Assembly: GCF_042651465.1 (NCBI RefSeq)
Contig: NZ_JBHSCZ010000004.1
Coordinates: 93,954-157,953, forward strand
DNA: 64,000 nt
Direction of reading: 5' to 3'
Source of the DNA: Ferruginibacter yonginensis
GTDB taxonomy: Bacteria; Bacteroidota; Bacteroidia; Chitinophagales; Chitinophagaceae
The notes under the pieces were generated by a model. That model was given only the letters and a program-made list of their open reading frames with translations. It had not been told where the DNA came from and made no database searches. Shown in pieces: positions 35,146 to 45,378 of this stretch. Both the position numbers and the translations under genes were made by a program. Position 1 is the stretch's first letter, and every line of letters starts with the position of its first letter.

Positions 35146-36456
35146 TTATAAACTACTGCTTTGTTTTAATTGTACCTCTTCGGTAACAATGCCCATATTA
35201 TCTATAATTTCTTTACCAAATTCACTTGTTTTAAGTAAGGTAGCGCCACTCATTAAGCTGTAAAAATCTATCGTTACACGTTTACGCATAATGGTAGCTT
35301 GCAATGCAGAGGTAATTAAATCAGCCGCTTCTTTCCAACCCATATATTCTAACATCATACAACCACTTAATATTACTGATGATGGGTTCATACTATCTGT
35401 ACCAGCAAATTTTGGGGCAGTACCATGGGTGGCTTCAAACACCGCATAACCTGTTTTATAATTAATATTGGCACCTGGTGCAATACCAATACCACCTACT
35501 TCTGCAGCCAATGCATCACTAATATAGTCGCCATTTAAATTTAATGTTGCTACTACTGAATAATCTTTTGGTGCAATTAAAATTTGTTGTAAAAAGTTAT
35601 CGGCAATAACATCTTTCACCAGTAATTTACCCTCGTGCAATGCCTTGCGTTGTACTTCGTTGGCATGTGCTTCACCATGCTGTTTCTTTAATTGATCCCA
35701 CTCATCCCAAGTGAATGTTTTATCACCAAACTCTTCTCTAGCCACTTCGTAACCCCAGGTTTTAAAACCACCTTCAGTATACTTCATAATATTACCTTTG
35801 TGCACCAAAGTAACAGAAGGCAAATTATTTTCTAACGCAAATTTAATAGCAGCTCGTACCAATCTTTTTGAACCTTGACTACTTACGGGTTTTACTCCAT
35901 AGCTACTATCGCCTACAAAACGAATATTTTTTACGCCCATCTCTTCCACCAAAAACTTTTCAAATTTTTGAGCTTCGGGGCTGCCGGCTTTCCACTCAAT
36001 ACCAGCATAAATATCTTCTGTGTTTTCTCTAAAAATAGTCATATCAACCTGCTCAGGGTGCACCACTGGCGATGGTACACCTTTGAACCATTTAACAGGA
36101 CGAACACATGCATACAAATCTAAATCTTGCCTCATGGCTACATTTAAACTACGTATACCACCACCAATTGGAGTAGTTAATGGGCCTTTTATGGATACGA
36201 TATATTCTTTAGCAATCTGTAATGTTTCTGCCGGCAACCACTCCCCTGTTTGCTTGAAAGCTTTTTCACCAGCCAACATTTCTTTCCACTCAATGGCACG
36301 TTTACCATTATAAGCTTTTGCTATAGCTGCATCAAATACTTGTTGTGCTACTTTCCAAATATCCGGACCAATACCATCTCCTTCAATAAATGGAACAATT
36401 ACATGATCAGGAACGAGTAATTTGCCATCGGCACCCATTGTTATTTTTTCTGCCAT
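35146..36456 (-). CDS. icd: Isocitrate dehydrogenase, bacterial (E. coli Icd) type
   Basis: A type I isocitrate dehydrogenase of 436 residues. It has VPFIEGDGIGPDIW at the N-terminus, the substrate/phosphorylation Ser in GGIRSLNVAMRQDLD, FRENTEDIYAGIEW, and THGTAPKFAGTDSMNPSSVIL. The Lys-Phe pair in APKF sits where NADP-specific E. coli Icd has Lys-Tyr, consistent with NADP. No AceK kinase gene is visible. It lies first in a probable two-gene operon with the other isocitrate dehydrogenase. Confidence 0.94.
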   Translation of the reverse strand: MAEKITMGADGKLLVPDHVIVPFIEGDGIGPDIWKVAQQVFDAAIAKAYNGKRAIEWKEMLAGEKAFKQTGEWLPAETLQIAKEYIVSIKGPLTTPIGGGIRSLNVAMRQDLDLYACVRPVKWFKGVPSPVVHPEQVDMTIFRENTEDIYAGIEWKAGSPEAQKFEKFLVEEMGVKNIRFVGDSSYGVKPVSSQGSKRLVRAAIKFALENNLPSVTLVHKGNIMKYTEGGFKTWGYEVAREEFGDKTFTWDEWDQLKKQHGEAHANEVQRKALHEGKLLVKDVIADNFLQQILIAPKDYSVVATLNLNGDYISDALAAEVGGIGIAPGANINYKTGYAVFEATHGTAPKFAGTDSMNPSSVILSGCMMLEYMGWKEAADLITSALQATIMRKRVTIDFYSLMSGATLLKTSEFGKEIIDNMGIVTEEVQLKQSSSL

Positions 36457-36549
36457 TGTATTCTTTTTTTACAAGCTATTGCAGCCTTGGGGAGCAGCGT
36501 TGTGTCACTCACTTCAACAGTATAGCTTTATTGAGCTTTTTTTGTGTTG

Positions 36550-36557
36550 CAAAAGTA
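36550..36557 (-). promoter_or_regulatory. -7 promoter box of the two isocitrate dehydrogenase genes
   Basis: Minus-strand TACTTTTG fits TAnnTTTG and lies 93 bp upstream of the icd start codon. No clear -33 element. Confidence 0.4.
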
Positions 36558-36614
36558 ACAACATTTACCCTTTTATATGCTTTGAAATAAAAGTAAAATT
36601 CAACAATTTACTCC

Positions 36615-37067
36615 CTATAAATTGATGGCTGCGTTGAGCCAACCAGCATCAAATTGAACCCCATCGTACTTCTTATAAAAATTAATTGCAGGGGTATTCC
36701 AATCGAGTACTTGCCATACTACACCGCTGTATTGTCTTTTACGAGCTTCTGCTAACAAGGCATCAAACAGTTGCTTACCAATTTGTTGCCCCCTCATTTG
36801 TTCTGTTACAATAAAATCTTCCAAATACATACGTTGCCCTTTCCAAGTGCTATAACGTACGTACCACAATGCAAAACCAATAACTGCACCATCAACCTCT
36901 GCTACAAATGCTTCCCATACGGGCTTTTCACCAAAACCACTTTCTTCAAAATGTGCTAAAGTAACGGTTACTGCATGTGGCTCCTTCTCATAAATTGCTA
37001 ATTCTTTTATAAGCCCCATCATTGCAGCACAATCATGTTGCAATGCTTTACGTATCAAAACCTCCAT
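36615..37067 (-). CDS. GNAT-family N-acetyltransferase
   Basis: A 150-residue acetyl-CoA-dependent acetyltransferase. The layout matches the diamine/thialysine acetyltransferase subgroup: IRKALQHDCAAMMGLIKELA, YSTWKGQRMYLEDFIV, the acetyl-CoA motif QMRGQQIGKQLFDAL, and WQVLDWNTPAINFYKKY. Substrate uncertain; a polyamine or a small amine is possible by resemblance. It stands alone. Confidence 0.88.
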   Translation of the reverse strand: MEVLIRKALQHDCAAMMGLIKELAIYEKEPHAVTVTLAHFEESGFGEKPVWEAFVAEVDGAVIGFALWYVRYSTWKGQRMYLEDFIVTEQMRGQQIGKQLFDALLAEARKRQYSGVVWQVLDWNTPAINFYKKYDGVQFDAGWLNAAINL

Positions 37068-37147
37068 ATTCTTTTTTTATTGAAAGTAAAACAAAATCAA
37101 TAACCAAGCATTAAGTTTACCTTTACTATATATTAAAATTGTAGGCA

Positions 37148-37639
37148 ATGAAAAAACTATTTGTACAGTACGCAGCGTATAATTTATGGGCCAACCAACG
37201 TATTACTGAAGCCATCAATAACCTTACTGATGATCAAATAAATACACCTGCTAAAAGTAGTTTTGCTGATATACATAAAACCGTATTGCATTTATGGGCA
37301 GTTGAAAATGTTTGGTGGCAGCGCCTTAAACTAATTGAAAGAGAAGTATGGGTAGGCGAAGATTTTGAAGGCAGCATTATGGAACTTACCAACAATTTAT
37401 TGCAACAAAGCAAACAATGGAAAGAATGGGTAGATGTGGCTACTGAAGCAGCTTTACAACATGAATTTATTTATAAAAACAGCAAAAAAGACCAGTTTAA
37501 GCAACCCGTTTACGAAATGCTGGTACATTTATTTAACCACCAAACGTACCACAGAGGGCAATTGGTAACACTCATGCGACAAACAGGCGAAACCATAATA
37601 CCTAATACCGATTTGATTGCTTTTTTGAGAAAGAAATAA
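37148..37639 (+). CDS. DinB-family four-helix protein
   Basis: A 163-residue four-helix bundle of the DinB/YfiT superfamily, likely metal-binding and possibly a thiol-dependent transferase. The three metal histidines are plausible in IHKTVLHLWAVENVWW and HLFNHQTYHRGQLVTLMRQTGE near the C-terminus; the latter is the family hallmark. The N-terminus YNLWANQRITEAI is typical. Function not determined. Confidence 0.88.
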   Translation: MKKLFVQYAAYNLWANQRITEAINNLTDDQINTPAKSSFADIHKTVLHLWAVENVWWQRLKLIEREVWVGEDFEGSIMELTNNLLQQSKQWKEWVDVATEAALQHEFIYKNSKKDQFKQPVYEMLVHLFNHQTYHRGQLVTLMRQTGETIIPNTDLIAFLRKK

Positions 37640-37648
37640 AATCAATTT

Positions 37649-38392
37649 TTAATTATAATCAACCACAGTGAGGGTTACACCGTAACCAATAAAACCACCA
37701 AAAGCAAGTTGGTACTCAAAATGTTGAAACTTTTTGTATACCAAGCCAATACCTTTTGCATAAATTTCTTGTGAGTAATCTTTAGAGGCAATACTGGTTG
37801 GGTTGCTTACACCTGGGCCAGGAAAAACAATCGGCAAGTTTAATGAATCATCTCTTTGATTTACCGTAAGGGTATTATTAAAGTTAAAATTACCTATACG
37901 TTTGGCTTCGCCAACATTGGTGTAGGTATAATTCCAATCAAATAAATATTGTAACTCAGTACCCAAAGAGGTTACATCAATAGCTGAATTTCCTTTCCAT
38001 GCAAAATCGTTACGAATGGGTTGTACTAGTTTTAAAAAGCGTAAGTTATTTTCAGTAAACTCAAATGTATTACCTGTATTTACTGATACAAAAGTATTAT
38101 CGGGTGTAAAAGTACCGTTTGGTAAATTACGTATAGAACGTACAATTCTAAATGCTTTTCTTCCTAAAATATCAGTAAACGAATCAGCAGTTGCATACCT
38201 TACTTCATAAAAACGGTGTGCTTCTGTTGCACCAAAATTTACATATACCAATGAATCAATAAAGTACGTAATATATTTCCCTGCCTTTAGTGGCGCATAA
38301 TCACTAATAGGTGTAATCTGTACTTGTGCCGTTTCTTTTTTACAAGCTGCAAACATCATCACACAAAAAAGTGCTGCTAATACTGTTTTCAT
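37649..38392 (-). CDS. Lipoprotein of unknown function
   Basis: A 247-residue exported lipoprotein, signal peptide MKTVLAALFCVMMFAACKKE with the lipid Cys at 17. The rest is beta-rich with alternating polar and hydrophobic residues and repeated Asn/Tyr/Thr. No known domain recognised. Such proteins are common in Bacteroidota. It is convergent with the DinB gene (10 bp apart) and 42 bp downstream of mnmA. Confidence 0.7.
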   Translation of the reverse strand: MKTVLAALFCVMMFAACKKETAQVQITPISDYAPLKAGKYITYFIDSLVYVNFGATEAHRFYEVRYATADSFTDILGRKAFRIVRSIRNLPNGTFTPDNTFVSVNTGNTFEFTENNLRFLKLVQPIRNDFAWKGNSAIDVTSLGTELQYLFDWNYTYTNVGEAKRIGNFNFNNTLTVNQRDDSLNLPIVFPGPGVSNPTSIASKDYSQEIYAKGIGLVYKKFQHFEYQLAFGGFIGYGVTLTVVDYN

Positions 38393-38434
38393 ACATTAAA
38401 TATACTAAATTATTTTACAGTAAAATATGGCTTA

Positions 38435-39562
38435 CTATTTTGAAAAAGTGATTGTTTCAGTATCTCTTTGAATAACGCCACCGCCAATAACATCATTACC
38501 TTCATAAAATACGGCACTTTGGCCAGGTGCTACACCTTTTACGTTTTCAAAAAAACGAACTGATATACCCTTATCGCTTGCAAAAAGTTGGCTCAAAGCA
38601 CCTTTATCTTTATACCTTATTTTTGTTACAGCTTCCATACCATCGGTAACGCCATCGTATTTCATCCAGTTAATGCCCGTAACATTCATGGTGGTTTGGT
38701 TTAAATCGGCCTCATCACCCAAAACAACGGTATTGCTTTCTGGTAAAATTTTGGTTACGAATGCAGGTTTTCCCAAAGCAATATCTAAGCCCTTACGTTG
38801 CCCTACTGTATAAAAAGGATAGCCTTTATGTTGCCCTAAAATATTGCCTTTTGTATCAACAAAATTACCACCGGCTACTTTTTCTTCTAGCCCATCAACA
38901 CGGCGTTTTAAAAAACCTCGGTAATCATTATCAGGCACAAAACAAATTTCATAGCTTTCGTTTTTCTTAGCAAGCTCTGGGTAACCGAAATCATGTGCCA
39001 TTTGCCTAATTTCAGTTTTGTGGTAGGTACCTAAAGGCAATAATGTACGCTTTAGTAAATCTTGCTGAAGCCCCCATAATGCATAGCTTTGGTCTTTGGT
39101 ATCATCTAAACCTTTGCTAATAAAATACCTTCCATTGGTATGTTGGTGCACTTGAGCATAATGGCCAGTTGCAATAAAATCGCAGTTCATAGCATCCGCT
39201 CTTTTTAAGAGGGCACGCCATTTAATATGCGTATTACACATTACACATGGGTTGGGTGTACGACCAGCAATATATTCGTCAACAAAATTTTCGATTACAA
39301 AATCGCCAAATTCTTCTCTAATATCTAAAATAAAATGCGGAAAACCGTGTTGTACAGCAGCTTGTCTGGCATCATTAAAACTATCTAAATTACAACAACC
39401 TGTTTCTTTTTTTCCTTTACCAGTATCGCCACCACTAGTGGCATAATCCCATGTTTTCATAGTGATGCCTACTACTTCGTAACCTTGCTTGTGCAGCATT
39501 AAAGCAGCTACGGTACTATCAATACCACCACTCATAGCCATCAAAACTTTTCCTTTACTCAT
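38435..39562 (-). CDS. mnmA: tRNA-specific 2-thiouridylase
   Basis: Thiolates U34 of Lys, Glu and Gln tRNAs. The 375-residue protein has the PP-loop MSGGIDSTVAALML, the first catalytic Cys in PNPCVMCNTHIKW, and the second in SYEICFVPD. FYTVGQRKGLDIALG and the C-terminal beta domain APGQSAVFYEGNDVIGGGVI are as expected. A -7 box lies only 4 bases before the ATG, so the message may be leaderless. Confidence 0.96.
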   Translation of the reverse strand: MSKGKVLMAMSGGIDSTVAALMLHKQGYEVVGITMKTWDYATSGGDTGKGKKETGCCNLDSFNDARQAAVQHGFPHFILDIREEFGDFVIENFVDEYIAGRTPNPCVMCNTHIKWRALLKRADAMNCDFIATGHYAQVHQHTNGRYFISKGLDDTKDQSYALWGLQQDLLKRTLLPLGTYHKTEIRQMAHDFGYPELAKKNESYEICFVPDNDYRGFLKRRVDGLEEKVAGGNFVDTKGNILGQHKGYPFYTVGQRKGLDIALGKPAFVTKILPESNTVVLGDEADLNQTTMNVTGINWMKYDGVTDGMEAVTKIRYKDKGALSQLFASDKGISVRFFENVKGVAPGQSAVFYEGNDVIGGGVIQRDTETITFSK

Positions 39563-39566
39563 ATTG

Positions 39567-39574
39567 CAAAATTA
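39567..39574 (-). promoter_or_regulatory. -7 promoter box of mnmA
   Basis: Minus-strand TAATTTTG fits TAnnTTTG and ends 4 bases before the ATG at 39562, implying a leaderless or near-leaderless transcript. Confidence 0.4.
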
Positions 39575-39614
39575 CAATAACAGTAGGAGTAATATGTAAT
39601 AGGTTTGTTAGAAT

Positions 39615-41042
39615 TTATTGCCAACCACCGCCCAAAGCTTTATAAAGGTTTGTTACCGCCTTTAATTGTTCTTTTTTTACAGCAATTAGTTCCATTTTAG
39701 CGGCCATTGCATCTCGTTGTACCGTTAAAACTTCCAAATAATTGGCTTTAGCGTATTTAAATAGTTCACTAGCAATGGTTATCGATTGGGTTAATGTATT
39801 GACTTCCTTTGTTTTAAATTCAAATTGTTGTTGCAAATTATTAATATTTGATAGTTCATTTTTTACTTCAACAAAACCATTTAAAATTTGTTTTTGGTAC
39901 TCGTACATCGCTTGAATTTGTACAGCATTAGCAGTACTAAATGCAGCTTTCAAAGCATTTCTATTAATAATAGGTGCAGCTACATCTGTACCAAAATTAT
40001 ATAACACTGAAGCTGGCAGTTTCGTTAAATACCTAGGTTTAAATGCTTGTAAACCTAATGCGGCTGTGATGTTTACTGAAGGATAAAATTCTAATTTGGC
40101 TACTTGTAATTCAAATTGAGTAGCCTTTAACTCCAAAGCAGCTTGCCGAATATCAGGCCTGTTGTTAAGCAATTGGGCAGGTACTCCTTCATTAACCAAA
40201 GTTGGTATTTGATTCATAAAGTTTGCTGTTGCTCTAGTTATTGATTGCGGATAACGACCTAATAAAAAATTCAACTTATTTTCAGCTACAGTAATATTTT
40301 GTTGAACTTCAAAAGCTTGACTTTCAGCATTATAAACCTGCGCCTCAAATTGCTTTACTGCCAACTCTGTTACTACAGCAGCTTCCTTTTGAACTTTTAA
40401 TACTTCAAGCTCATTTTTTTGTAATTGAATAGCTTCTTTGATTATAGCCAATTGGTTATCGAGGCCTAATAATTCGTAATAAGTATTTGCTACTTCTGCT
40501 ACCAAATTTGTTACTACAAAATTTTTACCTTCAACTGTTGCTAAATATTGAGCCAAGGCCGCTTTTTTGGCTGTGTGTAATTTACCCCATACATCTAACT
40601 CCCAACTTGTTTGTAGGCTAAAATTAAAATCAGTTAAATTATCAGGTACTTCTTTGCCAGGTGTAATTTCAGTTGAAGCATCGCCTGCACCTTGTGATGT
40701 ATAACGCCCTACTTTTTCCACACCAGCACCACCGCCAATATTAATGTTGGGCAACAAAGCACTTTTACGAATGAGTACATTACTTTTTGCGATTTCAATA
40801 TTTTGCAAAGCAATACCAATATCTACATTATTTTTTAATGCAGTATCTATTAATGCAACCAAGCATGTATCATTAAAAAATTGATGCCATTGAATAAGAG
40901 CACTGTTGGTACTATCTGTTTGATTTGCAAATGTTGCTGGGGCTGGTTTTATTGAGGTTGACTGTACCGCTTTGGGTACAGTACAACTTAAATAAAAAAT
41001 GGTTATTGGTATAAACAAACAACCTATTCTAAAAATTTTCAT
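39615..41042 (-). CDS. NodT-type outer membrane efflux lipoprotein (TolC superfamily)
   Basis: Outer membrane channel of the tripartite RND pump encoded upstream. The 475 residues begin with a lipoprotein signal (FIPITIFYLSC, Cys at 20). Two OEP repeats follow with long coiled-coil helices, PNINIGGGAGVE, NRPDIRQAALELKATQFEL, FYPSVNITAALGLQ and the C-terminal YLEVLTVQRDAMAA. Order MFP-RND-OMP on the minus strand with a gap of 76 bp to the pump gene is the usual operon. Confidence 0.93.
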   Translation of the reverse strand: MKIFRIGCLFIPITIFYLSCTVPKAVQSTSIKPAPATFANQTDSTNSALIQWHQFFNDTCLVALIDTALKNNVDIGIALQNIEIAKSNVLIRKSALLPNINIGGGAGVEKVGRYTSQGAGDASTEITPGKEVPDNLTDFNFSLQTSWELDVWGKLHTAKKAALAQYLATVEGKNFVVTNLVAEVANTYYELLGLDNQLAIIKEAIQLQKNELEVLKVQKEAAVVTELAVKQFEAQVYNAESQAFEVQQNITVAENKLNFLLGRYPQSITRATANFMNQIPTLVNEGVPAQLLNNRPDIRQAALELKATQFELQVAKLEFYPSVNITAALGLQAFKPRYLTKLPASVLYNFGTDVAAPIINRNALKAAFSTANAVQIQAMYEYQKQILNGFVEVKNELSNINNLQQQFEFKTKEVNTLTQSITIASELFKYAKANYLEVLTVQRDAMAAKMELIAVKKEQLKAVTNLYKALGGGWQ

Positions 41043-41118
41043 TTGTATTAATTTGAAAAATGATTTAAGTATTTTTTAAAAAAATTAAACACAGTGGTGG
41101 TTGCAATAACCCTCTTGT

Positions 41119-44100
41119 TTACATTGACTCAGTTAATGGATTTTCGGTTTCGTTATCAACTAACTTTTTTTTGGCTGCCATACTACCAAATATGTAGTAT
41201 AACCCTGGAACCATTAACACACCTAAAACGGTACCTAAAAGCATACCGCCTGCCGCAGCTGAACCTATGGTACGGTTACCCAAAGCACCCGGACCAGTTG
41301 CTAACATTAATGGTATTAAACCTGCTATAAAAGCGAATGAGGTCATTAAAATAGGACGTAAACGTATGGCAGCTCCCTCAATAGTGGCATTTAAAATACT
41401 AGCACCTTCTGCATGTTTTTGCACCGCAAACTCAACAATTAAAACAGCATTTTTTGCCAACAAACCAATGAGCATTACCATTGATATTTGAGCGAATATG
41501 TTATTTTCTAAACCAAAAAGTTTCAAGAACAAAAAGGCCCCCAAAATACCTGTTGGTAGTGATAATAAAATAGGTAAAGGCAAAATAAAACTTTCGTATT
41601 GTGCAGCAAGTAACAAGTAAACAAATGCCAAACAAATTAAAAAGATGTACAACGCTTGGTTGCCTTGGCCTACTTCATCTTTTGAAATACCAGCCCAATC
41701 AATTCCAAAACCTCTTGGCAATTTTTGTTGTGCTACCTCAGTAACAGCTGCAATTGCAGCACCACTACTATACCCAGGCGCAGCACCACCGCTTACTTCT
41801 GATGAGTTGTACATATTATGACGTGTTATTTCTGACAAACCATAAACCTTATCCATAGTCATAAATGCAGAAAACGGAATCATTTCATCTTTATCATTTT
41901 TTACATATAGTTTTAAAACATCATCTGGCAAAGCTCTATACTGTGGTAGGGCTTGCACCATCACTTTATATTGGCGATCATATTTAATAAAATTGGTTTC
42001 GTAATTACTCCCAATTAAAGTTGATAAGGTATTCATCGCATTATCGATAGTAATACCTTTTTGTTGTGCTTTATCATTATCTATATTGAGCATGTATTGC
42101 GGAAAGCTGGCACTATAAAATGTAAATACCGAACTTAATTCAGGTCGCTTGTTGAGCTCAGCTACAAAGTCTTTACTTACGGTTTCCATTCTTTTATAAT
42201 CGCCACTACCTGCCTTATCAAGTAACCTAAGCTCAAACCCACCAGCAGCACCGTAACCAGGCACTGCAGGTGGCGGAAAAAATTCAATAGTAGCTCCTTT
42301 AATATTCTTAGTTTTTTCTTCTAACTCATCCATAATTTGTTGCATGGAGTGTTTGCGTTCGTTCCAACTTTTTAAATTGATTAAACATGTACCTGTATTA
42401 GCACCTGTACCTTCTGATAAAATTTCGTACCCTGCTAATGATGATACAGATTGTACCCCATCAATACCGCTTGCAATTTTTTGTACCTGCGATGCCACAT
42501 CATCAGTACGCTCTAATGTAGAGCCAGGAGGTGTTAAAATAATTGCATAAAAAACGCCTTGATCTTCATTTGGAATAAAACCAGCTGGTACATTTTTATT
42601 GAGTATCCATGTAAAAAAACAAAATGCAATTAATGCTACAAACGTTACAATGCGCCTGGTAACTACTTTTGTTAAAAGGTTTTTATAACGCCCCATCAAC
42701 TTATTAAAAGCGTTATTGAATGCAGCAATAAATGAGTTGATTATGGATGATTTTTTATTTGTACCATGTGTATTTTTTAGCATACTAGCACATAAAGCAG
42801 GTGTGAGGGTTAAGGCAACAATACCCGATAATATAATAGACGTAGCCATGGTTACAGAAAATTGCCTATAAAATATACCTACGGGACCACTCATAAACGC
42901 TACCGGAATAAACACAGCTGCCATTACCAAAGTGATGGCTATAATAGCCCCACTTATTTCCTTCATAGCAATTTCAGTAGCTGTAGTAGCATTCACGTGT
43001 AATAATTCCATTTTTGCATGCACTGCTTCAACCACTACAATAGCATTATCTACCACAATACCAATAGCTAATACCAAAGCAAAAAGTGTAATTAAATTGA
43101 GCGTTATACCAAAAAATTGCATGAATAAAAAAGTACCTACTAATGATACTGGTACTGCAATAGCAGGTATTAGTGTAGAGCGCCAATCACCTAAAAAAAC
43201 AAATACAACTAAGCCTACTAACAAAAACGCTTCTATGAGTGTATGTAAAACTTTTTCAATAGAGGCATCTAAAAACTTTGATACATCATAACTAATTTCA
43301 TAATCCATCCCTTTAGGAAAAGTAGTTCCTTTTATTTCTGCCAAACGTTTTTTAATATTTTCAATTACAACACTGGCATTGCTACCATATGATTGTTTTA
43401 TTACAATAGCGGCAGATGGTTTACCATTTAGTTTTGAATATAAATCGTAGTACGAACTTCCAAACTCTACATCAGCAACATCTTTCACTCTAAGTAATTG
43501 CCCATCGGCCGTTGATTTTAAGATGATGTTTTCATACCCTTCTTTTGTAGTAAAACGGCCAGGATATTTTAATACATATTCAAATGCTTGCGATTGCTTG
43601 CCGGAGCTTTCGCCGGTTCTACCAGGTGAGGCTTCTAAACTTTGTTCATCCAGCGCTTTTAGCACCTCATCGGCAGATACTTTGTAGGCCATCATTCTAT
43701 CGGGCTTCAGCCAAATACGCATGGCATACTCTCTATTACCTAAAATATCAGCAAAGCCAACACCATCAACTCTTTTAAGTTCTGATAACAAATTAATATC
43801 AGCAAAGTTGTATAAAAATTTTTCGTCGAGGGTACTATCTTTACTAAAGAGGTTAACATACATAAGCATGTTTGACTCTTCTCTTGTTATTTTAACGCCC
43901 TCCCTTACAACAATAGGTGGTAGTTTATTAATTACTGCCGCTACCCTATTTTGAATGTTAACGGAAGCAATATTAGGATCTGTACCTAAATTAAACACTA
44001 CTTGAATTGTGGCCGTACCATCATTACCTGCATCAGACGTAATGTATTTAACCCCCGGAACACCATTAATAGCCCTTTCAAGAGGAATAACAACAGCTTT

Positions 44101-44274
44101 AATTAATAGTTCACCATTTGCTCCTGGGTACTCAGCATTAATATTTACTTTGGGTGGAGATACTGATGGGAACTGCGTTATAGGCAACTGCGTTAATGCC
44201 AAACCGCCAAGTAATGTAATAATCAATGATATTACTATTGATAATACAGGACGGTGTATAAATTTATTAAACAT
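41119..44274 (-). CDS. RND multidrug efflux permease (HAE1 family)
   Basis: A proton-driven trimeric pump of 1051 residues, 12 membrane helices and two large periplasmic loops. FIHRPVLSIVISLIITLLGG at the start, GDWRSTLIPAIAVPVSLVGT, and the TM4 proton-relay region GIVVDNAIVVVEAVHAKM are family hallmarks. The TM4 motif has one Asp followed by Asn where E. coli AcrB has two Asp; the TM10 Lys is present in GLLAKNAVLIVEFA. Substrates are unknown, likely hydrophobic drugs or bile-like compounds. It is the middle gene of a three-gene efflux operon. Confidence 0.95.
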   Translation of the reverse strand: MFNKFIHRPVLSIVISLIITLLGGLALTQLPITQFPSVSPPKVNINAEYPGANGELLIKAVVIPLERAINGVPGVKYITSDAGNDGTATIQVVFNLGTDPNIASVNIQNRVAAVINKLPPIVVREGVKITREESNMLMYVNLFSKDSTLDEKFLYNFADINLLSELKRVDGVGFADILGNREYAMRIWLKPDRMMAYKVSADEVLKALDEQSLEASPGRTGESSGKQSQAFEYVLKYPGRFTTKEGYENIILKSTADGQLLRVKDVADVEFGSSYYDLYSKLNGKPSAAIVIKQSYGSNASVVIENIKKRLAEIKGTTFPKGMDYEISYDVSKFLDASIEKVLHTLIEAFLLVGLVVFVFLGDWRSTLIPAIAVPVSLVGTFLFMQFFGITLNLITLFALVLAIGIVVDNAIVVVEAVHAKMELLHVNATTATEIAMKEISGAIIAITLVMAAVFIPVAFMSGPVGIFYRQFSVTMATSIILSGIVALTLTPALCASMLKNTHGTNKKSSIINSFIAAFNNAFNKLMGRYKNLLTKVVTRRIVTFVALIAFCFFTWILNKNVPAGFIPNEDQGVFYAIILTPPGSTLERTDDVASQVQKIASGIDGVQSVSSLAGYEILSEGTGANTGTCLINLKSWNERKHSMQQIMDELEEKTKNIKGATIEFFPPPAVPGYGAAGGFELRLLDKAGSGDYKRMETVSKDFVAELNKRPELSSVFTFYSASFPQYMLNIDNDKAQQKGITIDNAMNTLSTLIGSNYETNFIKYDRQYKVMVQALPQYRALPDDVLKLYVKNDKDEMIPFSAFMTMDKVYGLSEITRHNMYNSSEVSGGAAPGYSSGAAIAAVTEVAQQKLPRGFGIDWAGISKDEVGQGNQALYIFLICLAFVYLLLAAQYESFILPLPILLSLPTGILGAFLFLKLFGLENNIFAQISMVMLIGLLAKNAVLIVEFAVQKHAEGASILNATIEGAAIRLRPILMTSFAFIAGLIPLMLATGPGALGNRTIGSAAAGGMLLGTVLGVLMVPGLYYIFGSMAAKKKLVDNETENPLTESM

Positions 44275-44298
44275 ACATTCTTTTTTTTGAGTGGCTTA

Positions 44299-45378
44299 TT
44301 ATTTTATTAATTGTAGGTTATTAATAACTGTTCGAGGATTCATTAAACTGGTAGTTACCTTATCATCTTCCTTAACAGTTTGTACACCTTCTATAATAAT
44401 TTTATCGTTGGGCAATAAACCATCATCAATCACATATAAATTAGGGAGCCTTTGCTGTATGTGAATGTTTTTTGCATGTACAATTTGGTTATCATCTACC
44501 ACAAATACATAAGTTTTATCTTGTACTTCGTAAGTAGCTTTTTGTGGTATTAGCATTACGTTTTTTAAATCAATGGTGAGTTGTACTTTACCAGTTTCAC
44601 CATGCTTTAATAAAAAATCAGGATTAGGAAAAATGGCTCTAAAGGGTATGTTACCTGTATTTTTATCAAACTCACCTTCAATAGTTTGTATAACGCCTTG
44701 GTATTTATGAAGTTGATTATTTGCTAATAACAACCCCACTTTACTTTCTTGATTATTTTTTTTGTTGGTAACAAAATTTAAATACTCTAACTCAGATACA
44801 TTAAAATATGCATATACATTTTTATTATTTGATAATGATGTGAGCAGCGTACCTTCATCAATCAAACTACCTATTTTAAATTTTAGCCTATCTATAATTC
44901 CATCAAAAGGCGCTACAATTTTTGTAAATGATAAATTAGTTTCGGCTATACCTAAAGCAGCTTTTGCTTCATTTAATTTGGCAACTGCCAAAGCAAGTTC
45001 AGCTTTTGAAACAATTTTTTTTTGCTCAAGTAGCTGCACATTCTGCATTTCTAATGTTGCGGTTTTTACTTCTGCTGCGGCCTTTGCTAATTCGGCATCA
45101 TACTCACGAGAACGAATAATAAATAGTAATTGACCTGCTTTTACATTTTGGCCTTCATCTACATTTATTTTTTCCAAATATCCTTTTACTTTGGCACGTA
45201 TTTCAATGTTCTGCATTGATTCTATCTCTGCCACATATTCTTTTTTTATAGTAGTATCAGTTACCAACGGCGTTGATATTGGTATTACATTTTTTTCGGG
45301 TTCAACCTCTTTTTTGTTTTTACAAGCTTGAAGCAAACAAAGCCCAATGGCTATTGTACAATAGAAATACTGTTTCAT
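44299..45378 (-). CDS. Membrane fusion protein of the RND efflux system
   Basis: Periplasmic adaptor linking pump and outer membrane channel. The 359 residues start with a lipoprotein signal (AIGLCLLQAC, Cys at 19). The biotinyl-lipoyl-like domain is seen in IEIRAKVKGYLEKINVDEGQ and IVAPFDGIIDRL, flanking a helical hairpin (about 90-150), followed by the beta-barrel. First gene of the operon; its start is about 190 bp from the small secreted protein gene. No dedicated regulator gene is adjacent. Confidence 0.93.
   Translation of the reverse strand: MKQYFYCTIAIGLCLLQACKNKKEVEPEKNVIPISTPLVTDTTIKKEYVAEIESMQNIEIRAKVKGYLEKINVDEGQNVKAGQLLFIIRSREYDAELAKAAAEVKTATLEMQNVQLLEQKKIVSKAELALAVAKLNEAKAALGIAETNLSFTKIVAPFDGIIDRLKFKIGSLIDEGTLLTSLSNNKNVYAYFNVSELEYLNFVTNKKNNQESKVGLLLANNQLHKYQGVIQTIEGEFDKNTGNIPFRAIFPNPDFLLKHGETGKVQLTIDLKNVMLIPQKATYEVQDKTYVFVVDDNQIVHAKNIHIQQRLPNLYVIDDGLLPNDKIIIEGVQTVKEDDKVTTSLMNPRTVINNLQLIK

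Noticed and set aside
41119..44274. Loss of function in the RND pump because TM4 has Asp-Asn instead of Asp-Asp
   Set aside because: One relay Asp and the TM10 Lys remain, and other RND subfamilies work with a single Asp at this site, so it does not show inactivity.
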